In this document: positions 32,441 through 42,994 of the stretch, in pieces
Numbering within the stretch: the first letter of the stretch is position 1
Layout of the letters: the number at the start of each line of letters is the position of its first letter
DNA from: Centroberyx gerrardi
Taxonomy: Eukaryota; Chordata; Actinopteri; Beryciformes; Berycidae
Length of the DNA: 64,000 bases
Reading direction: 5' to 3'
Assembly (NCBI RefSeq): GCF_048128805.1
Contig: NC_136016.1
Coordinates: 3,110,501-3,174,500 of the forward strand
Notes under the pieces: model-generated
Told to the model about the DNA's origin: nothing
The model's input: only the letters and a program-made list of their open reading frames with translations
Database searches by the model: none
Position numbers and translations under genes: made by a program

Positions 32441-34046
32441 TGTCTGACAACACCCCGCAAGGAAGTTATGCACCTTTTGGTGATATGCCACACCCACCAC
32501 CACCACGCCCCCTTTTGGCCAATCGACATGAAAAGTTAATCAGTTCTTCCTTGGCCAATAACCATCCTTCATACCAAGTTTTGTGCAAATCTGTGCCTTC
32601 CTGGACATTTTCATTCTGATTGGACTGCGTTGGAGTAATATGTGAAATATGTGAAATATGCACATACACATCACATCACAAACACAAGACACAACTACAG
32701 GTGCTTGTGTTGGTTTCAGTGGGCAGCTGCTCCTCAAACACTTCCTCTTATTCAACAGTTGACAATAAAGCAGTGAAAAAAGCGGGGGAGGAGGACTTGG
32801 CCTCCTGTCTGAGTCCATTTAAATGGAAGCATTCATTTGCGAGGTAGGCAAGCTGTTTGCTTATCTATTCAACCAGACAAGGCTACAGCTTCTTTTGAGA
32901 TTTCCATTTCCTGTCTACATCCACGAATGACAAATAAATGAATAGGCTCCAATGGTTGTGTTTCTCAGTGTCAAACACCAAAACACATCCAATACAACTC
33001 TCGGTCTGGCTGCCATTACCGATGCAAGAAAAAAAGGATGTATGAAATGTGCTTGACAGAAACGCCACTAATGCGCTTGAACAACTCCACCTTGAAGACC
33101 TCAATCGTGAAGTGATGGCCCAGCCAAAAAAAAAAAAAAAAAAGATGGCTTTTGGCAATTGCGTAAAACGTTGAGAGATGGGGCCGGATCAGACAGTGGA
33201 TGATTTCTCTTTTTCCTAAATCATAAAAACAATCAGTGCAGACACTCACTGCCCACCTGGGTCTCATCTGCTGGCTGCGGTGGGCGACTGACTGCGATGA
33301 ATGGCACCCCCTCCACTGTGGACTTTTCACTGAGATGCCCCACTTGGACAGTAAATAGATTCAGAGCGGCTGAATAAGTGTCCCACGCCTTTTTCCACCC
33401 ATAGATTCACAAAACAACAGATAGATCCTAATTCATAACAGCTGGGATATCTCACAGCAAAATGTTTGCATGCGTACATATGTGTGTGTGTTCACAGAGT
33501 GGACGGTGTGTTTGCGCGGTTACATGCATGTGTGTGTGCGAGTTCAGGCGAGGGTTCCCGCAGGTGATGGGTGCCTTACATAAAGGCAATCAATTGTGCC
33601 GACAAGACAGGCCGGAAATGAAGCGTAAGCCAAGCCAGGAAGTCTGGGTCTAAAGGCTTAAGTAAGGGACGAAGACCAGATCCGCTTTGAACGCACCTAC
33701 AGTACTTTACTTTGAAATCACGCCAGAGAAAAACTGCCAGAGAAGCTTTCGGTCTTCTGATCTGTCCGGTTCACACAGTTCCCCCTCTGCACACACACTT
33801 TCCCATCCCAGGACAAACTGAATCTGTGTCTATGGTGCTAGCTGGACAGGCAACAACAACAGGGGCATGTAGGCCTGAACATCCAATGAAGACTAGAGGC
33901 AAGGGGAGCTTCCCAAATGGAAGAGAAAACGTCTGAAACGGAGATTAGTTTCCATTTTATTCTAAATTTGTAAACACCATCACATGGGAAAAGGAACCTG
34001 CACACTACCTGGTTAGGACCTCAAGCCTCAAACCTCAAAAAAGACA

Positions 34047-34286
34047 TTAAAGGGGCATTAAGTAATCTATGACTTTTATCTATCAAGGACCAAGGACCAA
34101 GTTTTTGTTTCAAAACTGATTACACGCCCAGAAAGTGAGTTTTGAAAGCCAGAAATCTCAGCAGCTGGCCAAGTAATCGCTGAGTCATTGGTATTGATCA
34201 ACAACCCTATCAACCCACACAGATGCTGTATATTATGGTTATTTTGTGGTGTGGGACAGTAAAAACCTTACTTATTGCACCTTTAA
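34047..34286 (-). mobile_element. MITE family B, copy 1
   Basis: 240 bp with inverted termini TTAAAGGGGCATTAAGTAA at the left and TTAAAGGTGCAATAAGTAA on the other strand at the right. In reverse orientation the interior matches 49809-50134 ('gttgttgatcaa', 'gactcag.gattacttgg', 'actcactttctggg'). Confidence 0.88.
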
Positions 34287-34798
34287 AGAGTAAAAGAAAA
34301 CTTATAAAACAGTCTAAAAAACAGTCTAAAAAATGAAAAGTGAAGACTAAGACAAATCTTCACTTTTCTTCAGAGAATAAAGCAGCATGTGCTGAAGTGA
34401 AAAAGTACAAAATGTTTTCAAGCTTTCAACCATCATCAGAGCAATGGAAACTTTGCATCGAGACGCCTCCGATTTTGCTTCCATTTGTAAGTGTGAGCTC
34501 CCCTTGCATCTGGCCTTCTAGTGTTATTTCAGTCAGAGTTAGATAACTTCCCACAGGAAAACACTGGCCTTGCCACAGACTATGTCTCGATGTATTAATG
34601 CCCACCAGGAGGTTAACTAATGGAGATGCATTAGCTGTCTGTGCCACAGGATTTGATGGGAGCTTCATAGAGTACAGTGGGTTCCTATGCAGAGGCTGTT
34701 ATTAGCTGTCAGCCAGCAGACTGAGGATTACTGAGTGGGGAATCTCCTTTTCCTACTGAGAAACATACACTCTTTGACAGGCTCAATACTGACAGCGC

Positions 34799-34846
34799 TC
34801 ACACACACACACACACACACATACAGCCAAACACTCACACAAGCGT

Positions 34847-34918
<72 letters not shown>

Positions 34919-34950
34919 GCACATGCACACACACACACGCACACACCAGT
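34799..34950 (+). repeat. Compound (CA)n microsatellite, three tracts
   Basis: CA runs separated by 'tacagccaaac', 'gcgtg' and 'gcacatg' interruptions over 150 bp. Long Cys/Val or Thr/His frames are artefacts. Confidence 0.97.
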
Positions 34951-35044
34951 GATGAGTGAACAATCCTACCCCCAAACCTCAAAAAGTGCAACTCTGCCAC
35001 TGATGACGCCAGTCTGTGGCCCCAAACCAGAGACCATCGCCTTC

Positions 35045-35095
35045 ACACACACACACACACACACACGCACACACACACACACACACTTCACACAC
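35045..35095 (+). repeat. (CA)n microsatellite
   Basis: CA run with one CG step, followed by a duplicated 'cttcacaca' word. Confidence 0.95.
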
Positions 35096-35220
35096 TTCAC
35101 ATCTGACAGCACAGAATGACTTATAATGACTCTCTTGGATGGAGACCTCAATTCATTTTCCACTGGTTCTCCACAGACACTTTGAGGGGTAATTTTGCAC
35201 TCATAAAATGAATGTCCCAC

Positions 35221-35460
35221 AGGGATGAGGAGAGGACGGAAGGAGAGGAGGGAGGAAACGAGGGAAGGAGAGGAGGGAGGAAAGAAGGGAGCAGAAGAAA
35301 GGAGGGAGAGGAGGGAAGGAGACGAGGGAGGAAAGAAGGAAGCAGAAGAGAGGAGAAGGGAGAAGAAAAGCGAAGGGAAAGGAGGCAAGAAAGGAAGGAT
35401 GAGAGCAGGGGGAGAGGAGGTGAAAGTGGACAGTAATTCAGGACGAGGAGACAAGGCTCG
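35221..35460 (+). repeat. Purine-only minisatellite, about 240 bp
   Basis: Almost pure A/G on the plus strand, with recurring units such as ggagaggagggaggaaa and gggagcagaagaaagg. The 152- and 228-codon minus-strand open frames that span it are Ser/Leu/Pro-rich artefacts. Confidence 0.9.
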
Positions 35461-35659
35461 GAGGAGTTGAGTGGTACTTCGAGTTGAAAAGTAATTTCTC
35501 TCTCTGCTGCCTTGTACCCTTGTTGGATTCCCTTGCTGGTTGGCTGTACTGGACACTGAGGTCTTCTGGAAACAGACAAAACACTGTCGCCAAGGGAACC
35601 CAGCAAGCATTTGACAGACGGAGCTGTGCAAGTTCAGCATCAACCCAAACAAGCATAAA

Positions 35660-36260
35660 ATTCGGACTAATTGCTGGTGGTGTGACAGGCTGATTGCATC
35701 TCTGTAGCTGGCAAATTATGTATTTTTGCTTTGGTATTGCCTTTCATGACATTGTTTTGATGAGTTAACATAGCAAATTAGGTAGCATTACAGTAATGGA
35801 AAATAAACAGAAAAAACATAATAAAATGACTTGACATGGCTTTGAATGGCTGGAATCAACTTCTCATTCTCTCATCCTCATCTCTGAAATTGGATTTCTC
35901 TTTCCCACTCCAAAAAGCAAATTGCAGTTCCTCAATTAAAAAAAAAATGTCTCTGCTTTTTATTTTTTATTTTGTCTCCATCTTTGTTGCTCAGCGCTCA
36001 TTGCTGTGGTGTTTCTGCACTGCTCTTCCCAGAGATCACCTGTCAATCAAACAGTGTGTCCAGTACTGTGACGTCTTTTTCCTTGGATTTTCTGTTGATG
36101 CAGTTTGAGTTTCTGTAGGTGGCTACAGCTCTTTTCTTCGTCTGTTCAGCCATGGTGGCTACTGCCGCTCATGCTAACTACCGGAGACATAAAACGCATC
36201 ACTTACTGTGCGCCAAAAGATTTTGCCCGGGAAAGACCTACCAGACACCGGGTGTTTACA
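35660..36260 (+). mobile_element. Non-autonomous DNA transposon, family A, copy 2 (extended)
   Basis: 35660-35870 is collinear with the start of the 8255-8799 copy ('gattgcatctctgtagctgg', 'ttttgatgagttaacata', 'tttgaatggctggaatcaac'). 35970-36167 matches window bases 1-180 inverted. On the minus strand, 36153-36043 is an open frame of 36 codons starting in a good Kozak context (GCCACCATGG) and beginning MAEQTKKRAVATYRNS; the homologous frame in the first copy is broken. Whether this is a transposon-encoded peptide or chance is unknown. Confidence 0.6.
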
Positions 36261-38092
36261 GCAAACGTAAAAGCTTTCATGAACTGCATATAGGTTGGAA
36301 ACGGAGTGGGATCAGGAGGAATACATTATCAGTAGGTGTGGTGGTCCTGGCTTCAGTCATAACCAATCAAATCACCTTTCCCTTCCCTTTAAAAGCAGCG
36401 CGCTCTGCACCACGGTGCTCTGACAATTTCGTGATGCAGAGAACAGTCCGGAGCGGATCCGCCACAAAAGCTTCCTCCCCAAGAGGAAACTGATGTCCTC
36501 GTGTGGGAGGTGCAGAATCGCCACGAGCGAATATACAGCACCTTAGATAAGCCACCGAGGGCAGATGATGTTAAATTTGCTGGGGAGGAGATAACACATT
36601 TGAGTAATGTGTTGCTCTGGTCAAGTTCTAAGTTGGATGACAATCATTCACACCATAGCCACATGTGTATATAGTTAGAATCTTGTTTTTTCCTGCTGTC
36701 ACGAAAATAGAACCCCTTGTCTCACTTGTTCTCCATCCACCAGTATCCTGACAATCCCTTTTTTGACAAGTATGTTACTATCAGAGCTGCTTGACATTCG
36801 TTTGATTTGCATGTGTTTCCTTGTAGGATCCATGCTAACATCGTCCCTATATGTGTGATTGAAGACTTACACTTTGTTGTCATTGCGACCAAATGTGTCC
36901 AAACCATCTCCAGCTGGTTCGGGTGATCAGATCTTCAGGGTGTCTTGGGTGCTTTTACACCCGGGTTTGATGTGCTTTTGAACACAATCTGCTCACCCAG
37001 GATGCATGTTAATGCCAGGTTCAGAGAGGAATGAATAGACAGAATGAAGAAAACGGGGGTTTCTAGAAGGAGTGCGAGAAGATGAAAGAAGGCAGGGGAA
37101 AGATAGACACAAAGACAGACCGAATGAGGGGAAGATGGGGAGATGAAGAGGCAAAGCGCTGAGTTGAGGATTTGAAGCAAGCGAGAAGTCCCAGAAGGAC
37201 GGCAACCCCTGGCTAAGATATTGGTATTGACACCCTGGCTGAAAAGAGTAATGTCAAAGAGATAATCCACCTCGCTCTCTCTCTACCCGCGGCTCGCGCT
37301 CTCTCTCAGTGTCCAGCAGAAGCTGAACAAAGGCTGTGTGTGTGTGTGTGTGTGTGTGTGTTCGTTTTGGAGGGGAGGTTACTGCAAATGAACCCCAGTT
37401 CTTCGAAGAGAGGCTTAACATTGTCAGTGCTTAGAAAGTGAGGCGAGCTGACATTGAAACCTCTATCTCATCGTGGCTCACGCTGGATTAGGTATCATGA
37501 AAGATGGATGAAATTTATTTACGTCCAACTGGAAGCTGAGCTCTGCTCCTGAGATATGCGCGATAAATTATAAAATATATCTTAATCTATATTCTAAAAC
37601 CAGAACGGACTCGATGTTTGTAGTTTCAGAGGCACTGAGGTCTGCACATACATAGGATATAATAGCTAGCTGCTTGTTTATGCAGTGAGTGATGCAGCTG
37701 TGTACTCTAAGAAAGAGTGATCTGATGAGCACCATCAGATCTTTGGGGAACCACATTCGGTAGTATGTAAAATAGATTTCCACATGCACAAACGTTCAGA
37801 TGTTTTGACCTCAGCGCATAAGATTGCTGTCGAAATAGATGGAATCCAAAGTTTTTGCAATCAGATTTCTAAGCATCAGCAGTGAAGTTTCTGTTACTGG
37901 GCCACGCAATTTGTGGCTGGATGTCAGATGCGATCTTGTTAGTCCTAACAGGCAAAAATAGTCGAAGGAAGGTTAAGGTGAAGCTATAGTCACAGTGAAA
38001 AGCTTGAAAATGTAATGTCAGCCCAGGATGTGAAAAGGACTTTGACTATTATGTAACAAGCTTCATTGTTTCTGATGTTAGTCAATATCCTT
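36261..38092. other. Intergenic, no gene seen
   Basis: Unique-looking sequence with a (TG)n tract at 37336-37360. 36720-36910 and 36935-37270 have open frames without recognisable domains. Confidence 0.45.
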
Positions 38093-38305
38093 GAAGGTGC
38101 ATTAAGTGCTTCTATTGATCTTGGAGGCTTGCAATTGATCCAATGCAAGTGAGTCTTCAGAGCGGTGAGTTTTGAAAGGCAGAAATCTCCGCACCTGGCC
38201 AAGAAATCATTGAGTCATTGGTACTGATCACCAACCCTATCAACCACCTGCAGATATATTATGGTCATTTTGTGCGATGGGGCGGTAGACATCTTAATTA
38301 TTACT
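38093..38305 (-). mobile_element. MITE family B, copy 2
   Basis: 'aaggtgcattaag' at the left and, inverted, the same interior as 34047-34286 ('gagttttgaaaggcagaaat', 'ggccaag.aatcattgagtc', 'gatca.caaccctatcaac'). Confidence 0.8.
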
Positions 38306-39714
38306 GTGATCATTCTTCACTCATTCATTCTCAAAGCTCCAGAAATAAGGTCAAAGCAATCACTGCAGTCAGTGTCATAGTTATGGCCACAAGAATGGCA
38401 GCAGAGGCTTGATTTAGAAAGATCTATCTATAATTTTGCTGTATGTATGGTGCAAGGCCCTCCAGTACGTGGCATACAGCATTGTGAAACATGAATGTTC
38501 GGAGCCTCATTCATAAAAATTCTTCCCTATTTGCGGCTCTGATAAATATAAGGAATAATTGAATGAAACTGCACGCAATTTATAACTTCACAACTGTCAT
38601 ACATAAATCTGATTAAGCACAGATAAATGACACTGAATTGATCATTGCTGTGCCACGTAAGTCAGTTGGCATTTATTGATAAGTGGTGTGAGTTTCATGA
38701 TTGGGCGACTTCTTGCTGGCACACAGCAGCAGACATCTTTGTACTCACATCACAACTGATGTTGCTCAGAGCAACATCCACCATCAGGCCTCAGAGGATT
38801 ACTCCATGTGATGATGACACATAATTCATTTGCATGTGTGATAGCAGATGGGTGCGACTGTGATGATTAGGTGTCTGGATAAAAACTAAAAACTTAGCTG
38901 TCTTCACATATTGAAATCCATGTTTAAAGGGGCAATCAGTAGGATTTTTAATGTCCCATAGCACAAAATGACCTTAATATATCTTGTTCATAGAACATGA
39001 TGATGATTTATTATAGAGATTTATTATAGAGAGATATAGAGATACTGTAAATAAATGTTTGTAGCGTTTCCAGGTCAAAGAGGGCTGGCAGCATACATTA
39101 GTTGACCATAGTTATCAATAATGAATGACATTTACTGTTGCATATTAAGTGCTTAAGATTCTTTCATATGATTTCTGAGAGTGATTGATGCATTAGATTG
39201 CAGCCATATTCCATCACCGCAGCCCTGGGGAACATGATTCACTTTATGAATAGAAAGTCTTTTCACAGCCTCGGTGTGACGACACAGTACTGTATCAATG
39301 AAGAGTCTCTCTGATCTGCCTTAATGACGGGAAGTGATAAGCCTTTTTACTTACACATTCACACTATCTGCAGTTTTCCTCCAGCAAGCCTCTCTAGCCT
39401 TGGCAGCAGTGTTACTTTGCGCTGTAATAATGTTTATATAATGTCTACTTAATGTGTTGAAATTGTCGGCAGCATATGTTTATGTAATCAAACAAGTATT
39501 CATATTTATTCATATATAGTACCCAGCATGGTGATTTGTTACATAATAATACTAGATGATACTAGATAATAATACTAGATGTTCTGCTGGATCCCTGCTC
39601 TAATTAACTAATTTAACAGGAGGTGTGTGTGTGTGTGTGTGTGAATGTGTGTGAGACATGGAGTCATCCTCCATTGCGTGGCGGATGATACATTTAGTGA
39701 CTATATGATTATAT
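38306..39714. other. Intergenic, fragment of MITE family B
   Basis: 38925-39000 repeats the start of family B ('ttaaaggggcaatcagtagg', 'cccatagcacaaaatgacc'). The rest is unique-looking AT-rich DNA with a short (GT)n at 39624-39643. No gene. Confidence 0.5.
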
Positions 39715-39985
39715 TAGTTTAGTTTAGTTTAGTTTAGATTAGTTTAGATTAGATTTAATTAGTTTAGATAACATTAGTTTAGATTAGATTAGATTAGTTT
39801 AGATTAGATTAGATTAGATTAGATTAGATTAGATTAGATGAGATTAGTTTAGTTTAGATTAGTTTAGTTTAGATCAGTTTAGTTTAGATCAGTTTAGTTT
39901 AGATTAGATTAGATTAGTTTAGATTAGATTAGTTTAGATTAGATTAGATTACATTAGATTACATTAGATTAGATTAGATACATTT
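39715..39985 (+). repeat. TTAGA/TTAGT pentamer satellite, about 270 bp
   Basis: Near-continuous five-base array alternating TTAGT and TTAGA, with occasional TTAGATC and TTACA variants. Confidence 0.95.
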
Positions 39986-40599
39986 CATCGCTCAAACCTC
40001 CTATCTCCAAAACTGTCAACTTGTCAGGAACTAACAGCCTTGTTGCCTTTTGGCTTGATGACAAAGCATTTTTGATTTTTTTTTAATCCAATGGGTTTTT
40101 GAAAAGATTTCATTACCCTAACCCAACAGGTCACAGAATTTCTAGAGGAGTATGTCAGTTTTGACATCTGTAACACTTCACCATCAAGCTATAGCTTTCT
40201 GTTACTGGGATATCTTTGGGATAAACCTTGACACATACATCTAGCTAACATCATCTAACATCTAACTTTTGTATTCGGAGTGGAGTTCATGACTCAAGTT
40301 TAGGTAAGATTTTCATACTGTACTTTCCCCACAGAGGGTTGCACTTTTTATGCACAGCTCTCAAAACCTCGGCTTGTTCTCATCTCTTCTTCTTACCGAG
40401 TCAATAACACATACGCCATTTGTAGAGAGAAACAAATAGAGAAAGTTATTAACAGAAAGACCAAGGGGAATGGGAAAATAAATGGGAGTGAGTCAGAGAG
40501 AGGCAGGCACTGAGGGACGGGAATGAAAATTGTATGAGGATTTGTGAGAGATAAGAAAGGGAGAGGAAGAAAGATATTTTGATTTAATCACACTGGGGT

Positions 40600-41040
40600 T
40601 CAGTCAATATGGGTTATTGAATGCCAATACTGATATTTTTGGATTGCAGCTGCTGATATCCGATATTCTTCTTTAAATTTGACCATTTTCAAGCCAAAAA
40701 ATTACAAGTATTCAGTATTTCCCCAGAATTTTGCATTTAGACCATCATGGGACACTAAAACTCTCCACTGAAACCCAGGATGATAACACCAATATTAAAC
40801 ATATTCATGCTTCTTGTGTGGAATTTGATCAAAATATCTAATTAGAATCAATTCAGCTTAAGGTCTTCCTATAGACAACCACTAAATTATTGATCAATTC
40901 TACAATAAATATGTAATCAATCAAACTGCATCATATCCATCATATCAGAGGTGCGACACTGACTGGACCAATATCCAATTTTTAATGGACGAATATCGGC
41001 CCCATATAAGTGCTAACCGATACATCGGTCTAATATGATA
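40600..41040 (+). repeat. Dispersed repeat family G, copy 2
   Basis: Begins 'gaatgccaatactgat' with 'atttttggattgcagctgc' and ends in 'gaatatcggccccata', then 'aaccgatacatcggtctaat'. Longest of three copies. Common teleost repeat type; no coding. Confidence 0.65.
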
Positions 41041-41679
41041 AGTGTATGATTGAGAGGCTGGGAGACTGGAGGTGACAGAACATCTCTCTCCTGACCAGCA
41101 CATGAATAATTTGCTGATTTGCCCTCCACCCATCAGAACCACTCATCAGCGGATGCATTTTTGTCGCCATCCATCCGCAGAGACTGAACTGCCCCTAAAC
41201 AGTTTATTTCTCCGTTCAGCTGAGTGATTGAACCTCCAAGTTGCCTTTTTGGAAACGTCAACTTGGGAGAGGGGCCGACCTACTTTTGTGACTTTGAAAA
41301 GTTCCTCATAACTTTGTCTTACATACCAGTGGTTTGAAGCTTTTCTTTTCGTATTCCCTCTTGTCTGTCTCTTTTTGTTAAATCAGCCAATAGTCATTTC
41401 ATTATTTCAGGCACTGACATCTAAACAAGAAAAAAAGATAAGAAACGGTAGAAAAAATGTGTCCAAGGCATTCTTCCCACATAAAAAGTAAAAAGTCTTT
41501 ATTATTTATTGGCTAATGCATAGCATACGCAACTTAAATGTTTACATCCAGTACATACTGTACATACAATGTTTCTAATACAAAAGGGAGAATAATAAGC
41601 CCCCTACATACATCAGAAAGAAAGGAAAAGATACAAAAAAGCCAACAATCTGAAACTCATAACCATAATACCATAACTC
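41041..41679. other. Intergenic, probable 3' region of the Penelope-like remnant
   Basis: No gene seen. 41480-41679 adjoins the stop codon of the GIY-YIG remnant on its downstream side and may be that element's 3' end. Confidence 0.4.
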
Positions 41680-41965
41680 TTACAGAAAAGGCATGTAATC
41701 GAGATCCTCATTTAGATCCGGAGATACATTGGCCTTCAATGTTACAATCCAAAATGTCTCTCTCTGAGCCGGTCGCTTCCAACTTCCAACACTCTTACTT
41801 TGAAAGAGTGTGAATTGCCATGTTTCTCATCTCTATAGTGTCCATGTGGCCATGGGATAGTTTTCATTGGTGACTCTAATGGCATTCTTATGTTCTGCCA
41901 GTCTATCTTTTAATCTCCTCTTTGTTCGTCCCACATAAAAACACCCACGTGGACATTCCAACCAG
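41680..41965 (-). pseudogene. Penelope-like retroelement C-terminus (GIY-YIG endonuclease), frameshifted
   Basis: On the minus strand 41962 down to about 41840 reads ECPRGCFYVGRTKRRL, then KDRLAEHKNAI, the start of a GIY-YIG nuclease domain (GCFYVGRT with the following basic helix). After a frame change comes HYRDEKHGNSHSFKVRVLE. After a second change near 41755 the reading is FWIVTLKANVSPDLNEDLDY and MPFL, then TAA at 41682-41680. A C-terminus of the type FWI..L....GLNE.L is characteristic of the GIY-YIG retroelements (Penelope-like elements such as Neptune or Poseidon) of fish. At least two frameshifts; the reverse transcriptase is absent, so it is a dead 5'-truncated copy. Confidence 0.78.
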
Positions 41966-42416
41966 GATGATTGCATGTGGTATTGCAGTTTGCAAAGGAA
42001 AGCATTTTATGTATGAATCAACAGTACATGAATGCACAGTTAGTTATCTGACTGTTGCCTCCTCCAAGGCTGCCAACAGTGGCCCTGCCAACCACAAGCC
42101 ATGTGACACTGCGCCTTGCTCATCTCCTCAGCCAATGAGCGAGTATTATTCTCCACACTTGGGGCACAAAGCCACCAAAGTAGGTACCCTTGTGGTATGG
42201 ATAGGGACTGCTTGCTAATGTTTGCTTTGTCTGTGGCATTGTTAGCTGTTGTTAGCATTTGCTTGAACGTGCTGTGCTTGCTGGTGCATTGCTTTGCTTG
42301 TTGTAATGCTAGTGTTTCTTAGCATTTAGCTAGCAGTTAGGTAGCTAACTGAGGGTGCTATGGTCGCTGGAGTTGCTGCTTTTGGTATTATTATTCTCTA
42401 GTCTCTAGCATTTAGG
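41966..42416. other. Intergenic, no feature seen
   Basis: No gene or clear repeat. Short runs of 'gctagc/gtagctaac' words are present. Confidence 0.4.
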
Positions 42417-42994
42417 AGCCTCAGAAGCTAGATGAGTCTCGTGGGTTGATCACACTGCGAGAAACATCTGGCCTCGCTGTCCCTGAGAGTGATTTCACTT
42501 GGAGGCGTTGCCGCCTTGCATTATTTAAATATTCAAAGCAAACAACAACACATCATATGACATACACAGTATGCCACTAGGAGCTGGTAAACAATGTTAA
42601 GTAGTTTAGCACATGAGAGCCACCGAGATTCCAGGCTAAGGAAAAAATGTTGGCAACTTCCATGGACAATGGATATTATTCACTGCATGGCAGCGATACC
42701 TAGTTTTGCACATTAGCAGGTCTGCTCCTCCATGAGTGAAACTAACGGAGACGCATGGATGAGTATTGCTTTCTTCCTCTGTGCCTTTTTTTTTCTTCAC
42801 CACCAACGAAGCCAGAGAAAATCCAGATTCCGGAATACTCCATCGCCACCATTGTTTACATTTCTGCTGTGTCGCATCCCGCTTACGTTTGACCAGCCTG
42901 TGACCCACCTTATCCTAGCCTCCTATCAGAGAGGAAGGCCAGACGTTTCTCGCAGTGTGATCGACTCATGAGACTCATCTGGCTTGCGAGGCTA
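42417..42994. mobile_element. DNA transposon remnant with about 57-bp terminal inverted repeats
   Basis: Left end 42417-42475 and right end 42934-42994 are inverted copies: both carry AGATGAGTCTC, GATCACACTGCGAGAAAC and TCTGGCC. 578 bp, with no transposase recognisable inside, so non-autonomous. Confidence 0.85.

Larger units (their letters stand above)
29221..34046. other. Intergenic with scattered repeats
   Basis: No exon seen. Contains three copies of the GCCACTAGGGG repeat (listed), a 13-bp hairpin at 31391-31426 and a possible retroposon tail at 32370-32430. The words at 29449-29475 and, inverted, at 30255-30300 ('gttccatt..gtcagaag', 'ttggaa') may be the ends of an about 860-bp DNA element, but the match is weak. 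An A run lies at 33126-33143. Confidence 0.45.

Noticed and set aside
34728..35000. 90-codon minus-strand frame rich in Cys and Val, and similar frames over other CA tracts
   Set aside because: Direct translation of (CA)n/(GT)n microsatellites; no coding evidence outside the repeat.
34966..35652. 228-codon minus-strand open frame
   Set aside because: Runs through a purine-only minisatellite and CA repeats; Ser/Pro/Leu low complexity, no domain, no start or splice context.
39715..39985. Interstitial telomere
   Set aside because: The unit is TTAGA/TTAGT, five bases, not TTAGGG.
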